Assembly: GCA_902781745.1 (NCBI GenBank)
Contig: CACZKM010000001.1
Span: forward strand, 110,771 to 174,770
DNA length: 64,000 bases
Direction of reading: 5' to 3'
DNA from: Oscillospiraceae bacterium
GTDB lineage: Bacteria; Bacillota; Clostridia; Oscillospirales; Oscillospiraceae
In this document: positions 61,739 to 64,000 of the stretch, one piece after another
How the letters are laid out: each line of letters opens with the position of its first letter
Numbering within the stretch: the first letter of the stretch is position 1
Notes under the pieces: generated by a model
What the model was told of the DNA's origin: nothing
Database searches by the model: none
What the model saw: only the letters and a program-made list of their open reading frames with translations
Translations under genes and position numbers: made by a program

Positions 61739-62320
61739 ATGGAACAAAAGAAACGGTATGGGCTGCTTGCCGTGATCCTGGTAGTGGTTCTTCTGCTGGC
61801 CGGGGTGGGGTATCGGGTCTTGTCCGAACGCTATACTGCGGAAGTGCGCCCCGAAGCGGCAGCGCAGAGCGCCCAGGAACAGGAGCAGACAGAGGCAGAG
61901 CCCATGTATGCGCCGGATTTTACTGTCCTGGACAGCGAAGGGAAGGAACTCCGTTTTTCCGACTTGGCTGGCAAGCCTGCGATCCTGAATTTCTGGGCCA
62001 CCTGGTGCCCCTACTGCAAGACGGAGCTGCCGGCCTTTGACCAGGCCAGTCAGACCTACGGGGAGGATATCCATTTTATGATGATCGACCTGTGCGACAG
62101 CCGGAGAGACACCCCGGAGAGCGCAGCGGCGTTTCTGGAAAAGGAGGGATATTCTTTCCCTGCCTATTACGATACGACCGGCTCCGCTGTCTCGGCCTAT
62201 CAGATCTTCTCCATCCCCCTGACTGTGGGAATCAACCGGGAAGGAGAAATTGTTGCTTTGTACAATAGTCCCGTTTCGGAGGAACAGCTCGAACAGATGA
62301 TTTCCTATCTCCTTTCCTGA
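61739..62320 (+). CDS. Membrane-anchored TlpA/ResA-like thioredoxin
   Basis: 193 residues. One N-terminal anchor (about 7-25), a Gln/Glu-rich linker (35-55), then a thioredoxin fold with WATWCPYCKTELPAF (C90, C93), and the cis-Pro loop IFSIPLTVGI. It faces outside and probably receives electrons from CcdA to reduce exported disulfides, for example in heme-protein or cell-wall maturation. AAGGAGG precedes the start. Confidence 0.92.
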   Translation: MEQKKRYGLLAVILVVVLLLAGVGYRVLSERYTAEVRPEAAAQSAQEQEQTEAEPMYAPDFTVLDSEGKELRFSDLAGKPAILNFWATWCPYCKTELPAFDQASQTYGEDIHFMMIDLCDSRRDTPESAAAFLEKEGYSFPAYYDTTGSAVSAYQIFSIPLTVGINREGEIVALYNSPVSEEQLEQMISYLLS

Positions 62321-62334
62321 ATACAGCACGAAGA

Positions 62335-62369
62335 AAACGGACAGACTCTGCTGGGAGCTTGTCCGTTTC
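62335..62369 (+). terminator. Terminator after the TlpA-like gene
   Basis: Stem AAACGGACA/TGTCCGTTT (62335-62343 with 62360-62368); the T run is partly within the arm. Confidence 0.7.
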
Positions 62370-62384
62370 TGACTGCCCTTTTCC

Positions 62385-62413
62385 TTGCATTTCTCTGACG
62401 GTCGGATTATAAT
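62385..62413 (+). promoter_or_regulatory. Sigma-A promoter of murD
   Basis: TTGCAT, 17-base spacer, TATAAT. Confidence 0.82.
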
Positions 62414-62453
62414 AAGGGACACTGTAATCATTCAACAACAGGAGGCGCAAGCC

Positions 62454-63839
62454 ATGGAACTCACCCTGCAAGACTATCTGACCTCGATCCGCGGAAAGCG
62501 GGTGGCCGTCATCGGCATCGGGGTCTCCAATACTCCCCTGATCAAAACACTGTGCAAGGCGGGGATCAATGTCACTGCCTGTGATAAAAATACCCGGGAA
62601 AACTTCGGCGCTTTGGCCGATGAACTGGAGGCACTGGGCGCCTCCCTCAAGCTGGGCGAAACCTACCTGGAGGACTTGGATCAGGATATCATCTTCCGGT
62701 CTCCCGGGATCCGCCCGGACATCGAGCCCTTCCGCAAGGCCGTGGAGCAGGGGAGTGAGCTGACGTCTGAGATGGAGGTGTTCTTCCGGGTCTGCCCCTG
62801 CAGGATCATCGCCGTCACCGGCAGCGATGGAAAGACCACGACCACGACTCTCATCTCCGAGATGCTGAAAAACGCCGGGTACACTGTCCATCTGGGGGGA
62901 AATATCGGCAAGCCCCTCCTGTCCGAGGCCGGAGAGATGAAGCCCACGGATATCGCTGTGCTGGAGCTCTCATCCTTCCAGCTTATGACTCTGGACCACA
63001 GCCCGGACATTGCCGTTTTCACCAATCTTTCGCCCAACCACTTGGACATCCACAAAGATATGGCGGAGTACGCCCGTTCCAAGGAGAACATTTTCTCTCA
63101 TCAGGGGCCGGACGGCGTTGCTATTTTCAACCGCGACAACGAGCTCACCCGTGAGATGGCCGGCCGGGCCCCGGGCAAAGTCCTGGAGTTCAGCCGCCGC
63201 CAGATGGTGGAAAATGGAACCTGTCTGGATGGCGACCGCATCGTGGTCATGAAGAACGGGGAGAAGCACGAGCTCTTTGACTATGAGCGGATCCTGATCC
63301 CCGGCCTGCATAATGTGGAAAACTACCTGGCGGCGATCGCGGCGGTGCAGGGCCTGGTGCCTGATGACGTCGTTCTCCATACGGCGGAGACCTTCCCCGG
63401 CGTGGAGCATCGGATCGAACTGGTGCGGACGCTCAACGGGGTCCGCTACTACAACGACTCCATCGCCTCCAGCCCTACCCGGACCATCGCCGGCCTGCGC
63501 TCCTTCCGGGAAAAGCTGATCCTCATTGCGGGCGGCTATGACAAGAAGATCCCCTTCGACGTCATGGGGAAAGAGGTCCTTGAGCACGTAAAGATTCTGG
63601 TCCTGACCGGGCACACGGCGGACAAGATCTATGATGCTGTGGTAAAAACGGATGGCTATGCGGAAGGTCATCCTGTTATCATTCGCAAGGATGACTTTAA
63701 GGATGCGGTATTGGCGGCATCTCAGGCAGCAGGGGAGGGAGACGTTGTCATCCTCTCTCCGGCCTGCGCCTCTTTTGATCATTTCAAGAATTTTGCCCAG
63801 AGAGGGAAATACTTTAAAGAGATCGTGAATAGCCTCTGA
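62454..63839 (+). CDS. murD: UDP-N-acetylmuramoylalanine-D-glutamate ligase
   Basis: 461 residues from the ATG at 62454 (AGGAGGC before it). N-terminal Rossmann part (VAVIGIGVSNTPLIK), the Mur ATP loop VTGSDGKTTTTTLI near 123, LELSSFQL, NLSPNHLDIH, VEHRIELV and the C-terminal LSPACASFDHFKNFAQRGKYF. It adds D-Glu to UDP-MurNAc-L-Ala in peptidoglycan synthesis. Stands alone with its own promoter, not in a dcw cluster. Confidence 0.96.
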   Translation: MELTLQDYLTSIRGKRVAVIGIGVSNTPLIKTLCKAGINVTACDKNTRENFGALADELEALGASLKLGETYLEDLDQDIIFRSPGIRPDIEPFRKAVEQGSELTSEMEVFFRVCPCRIIAVTGSDGKTTTTTLISEMLKNAGYTVHLGGNIGKPLLSEAGEMKPTDIAVLELSSFQLMTLDHSPDIAVFTNLSPNHLDIHKDMAEYARSKENIFSHQGPDGVAIFNRDNELTREMAGRAPGKVLEFSRRQMVENGTCLDGDRIVVMKNGEKHELFDYERILIPGLHNVENYLAAIAAVQGLVPDDVVLHTAETFPGVEHRIELVRTLNGVRYYNDSIASSPTRTIAGLRSFREKLILIAGGYDKKIPFDVMGKEVLEHVKILVLTGHTADKIYDAVVKTDGYAEGHPVIIRKDDFKDAVLAASQAAGEGDVVILSPACASFDHFKNFAQRGKYFKEIVNSL

Positions 63840-63902
63840 TGGTGTGAGCGTTGATCCTATATCCACCAAAAATAGGCGCATAGTATCGAATCAGAAATAA
63901 GA

Positions 63903-63990
63903 AGGGGCCGTTGCAAAAGGACGCCCTCTCAGTCATTCGCTTCGCGAATGCCAGCTCTCCCAGAGGGAGAGCCAAGAGTTTCGTGCAACT
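63903..63990. repeat. Composite palindromic intergenic repeat
   Basis: Outer arms GTTGCA (63910-63915) and TGCAAC (63984-63989) enclose two perfect hairpins: CATTCGC/GCGAATG (63934-63940 with 63944-63950) and GCTCTCCC/GGGAGAGC (63954-63961 with 63965-63972). From memory, intergenic units with CTCTCAGTC and AGCTCTCCC-AGA-GGGAGAGC are scattered in many clostridial gut genomes. Only one copy is in this window. Confidence 0.65.
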
Positions 63991-64000
63991 TCGCAGACAA

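Overview
The window reads as chromosome from a high-GC, low-oxygen Firmicute, most likely an Oscillospiraceae-type gut clostridium of the Flavonifractor/Lawsonibacter/Intestinimonas kind. This is inferred from gene content and codon use; no rRNA or other phylogenetic marker is present. Supporting signs are strong AGGAGG ribosome sites, consensus sigma-A promoters, formate-THF ligase, ECF transporter genes, rubrerythrin-type oxygen defence, and ZTP, glycine and lysine riboswitches. No tRNA, rRNA, CRISPR, phage or insertion sequence was seen.

Layout. 1-9.4 kb (minus strand): a truncated TolC-like exported protein, a double OB-fold SSB-like protein, a ZIP metal transporter, carA, a very large carB fused to a diaminopimelate-epimerase domain, and glnA. 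9.7-13.1 kb (plus): purC, glmS, nadE. 13.4-15.2 kb: a glycine-riboswitch leader and an AGCS amino-acid/sodium symporter. 15.3-29.4 kb: a ZTP-riboswitch-controlled run purE-purF-purM-purN-purO-AICAR transformylase-purD-purL-guaB-fhs, which covers most of IMP synthesis plus the 10-formyl-THF supply. 29.4-36.9 kb: an ABC exporter, a beta-helix lipoprotein, an NhaC antiporter, a transglutaminase lipoprotein, a small zincin and a hotdog thioesterase. 36.9-45.6 kb (minus): methyltransferase, ecfA1-ecfA2-ecfT-truA, a DUF5711-like protein, cvpA and a ClpE-like unfoldase. 45.7-49.4 kb: a DivIVA-like coiled coil, a glycosyltransferase-CsaB fusion and a divergent DUF4330-like protein. 49.5-55.1 kb: a lysine riboswitch with an unusual NhaC transporter, a two-gene TauE/SafE permease, tcdA and a parvulin-like foldase. 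55.1-63.8 kb (plus): nnrE, a flavin reductase-rubredoxin-rubrerythrin fusion, a fumarate reductase operon with an unknown exported protein, ccdA, a TlpA-like thioredoxin and murD. A dispersed-type palindromic repeat lies at the right end.

The central theme is nitrogen and one-carbon flow into nucleotides: glutamine synthetase, carbamoyl phosphate synthase, GlmS, the pur genes and formate-THF ligase. The riboswitch before purE would sense ZTP/ZMP, which builds up when 10-formyl-THF is short, and would release the purine genes and probably fhs. IMP synthesis ends with a stand-alone AICAR transformylase plus a PurO-type cyclohydrolase instead of bifunctional PurH. The PurF lacks the usual N-terminal cysteine nucleophile.

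The strongest novelty candidates are the CarB-DapF fusion whose epimerase domain has lost one of its two catalytic cysteines, the lysine-riboswitch NhaC transporter with an extracytoplasmic DnaJ-like cysteine domain, the Cys-less PurF, the three-module rubrerythrin fusion, and an unknown exported protein translationally coupled to fumarate reductase.
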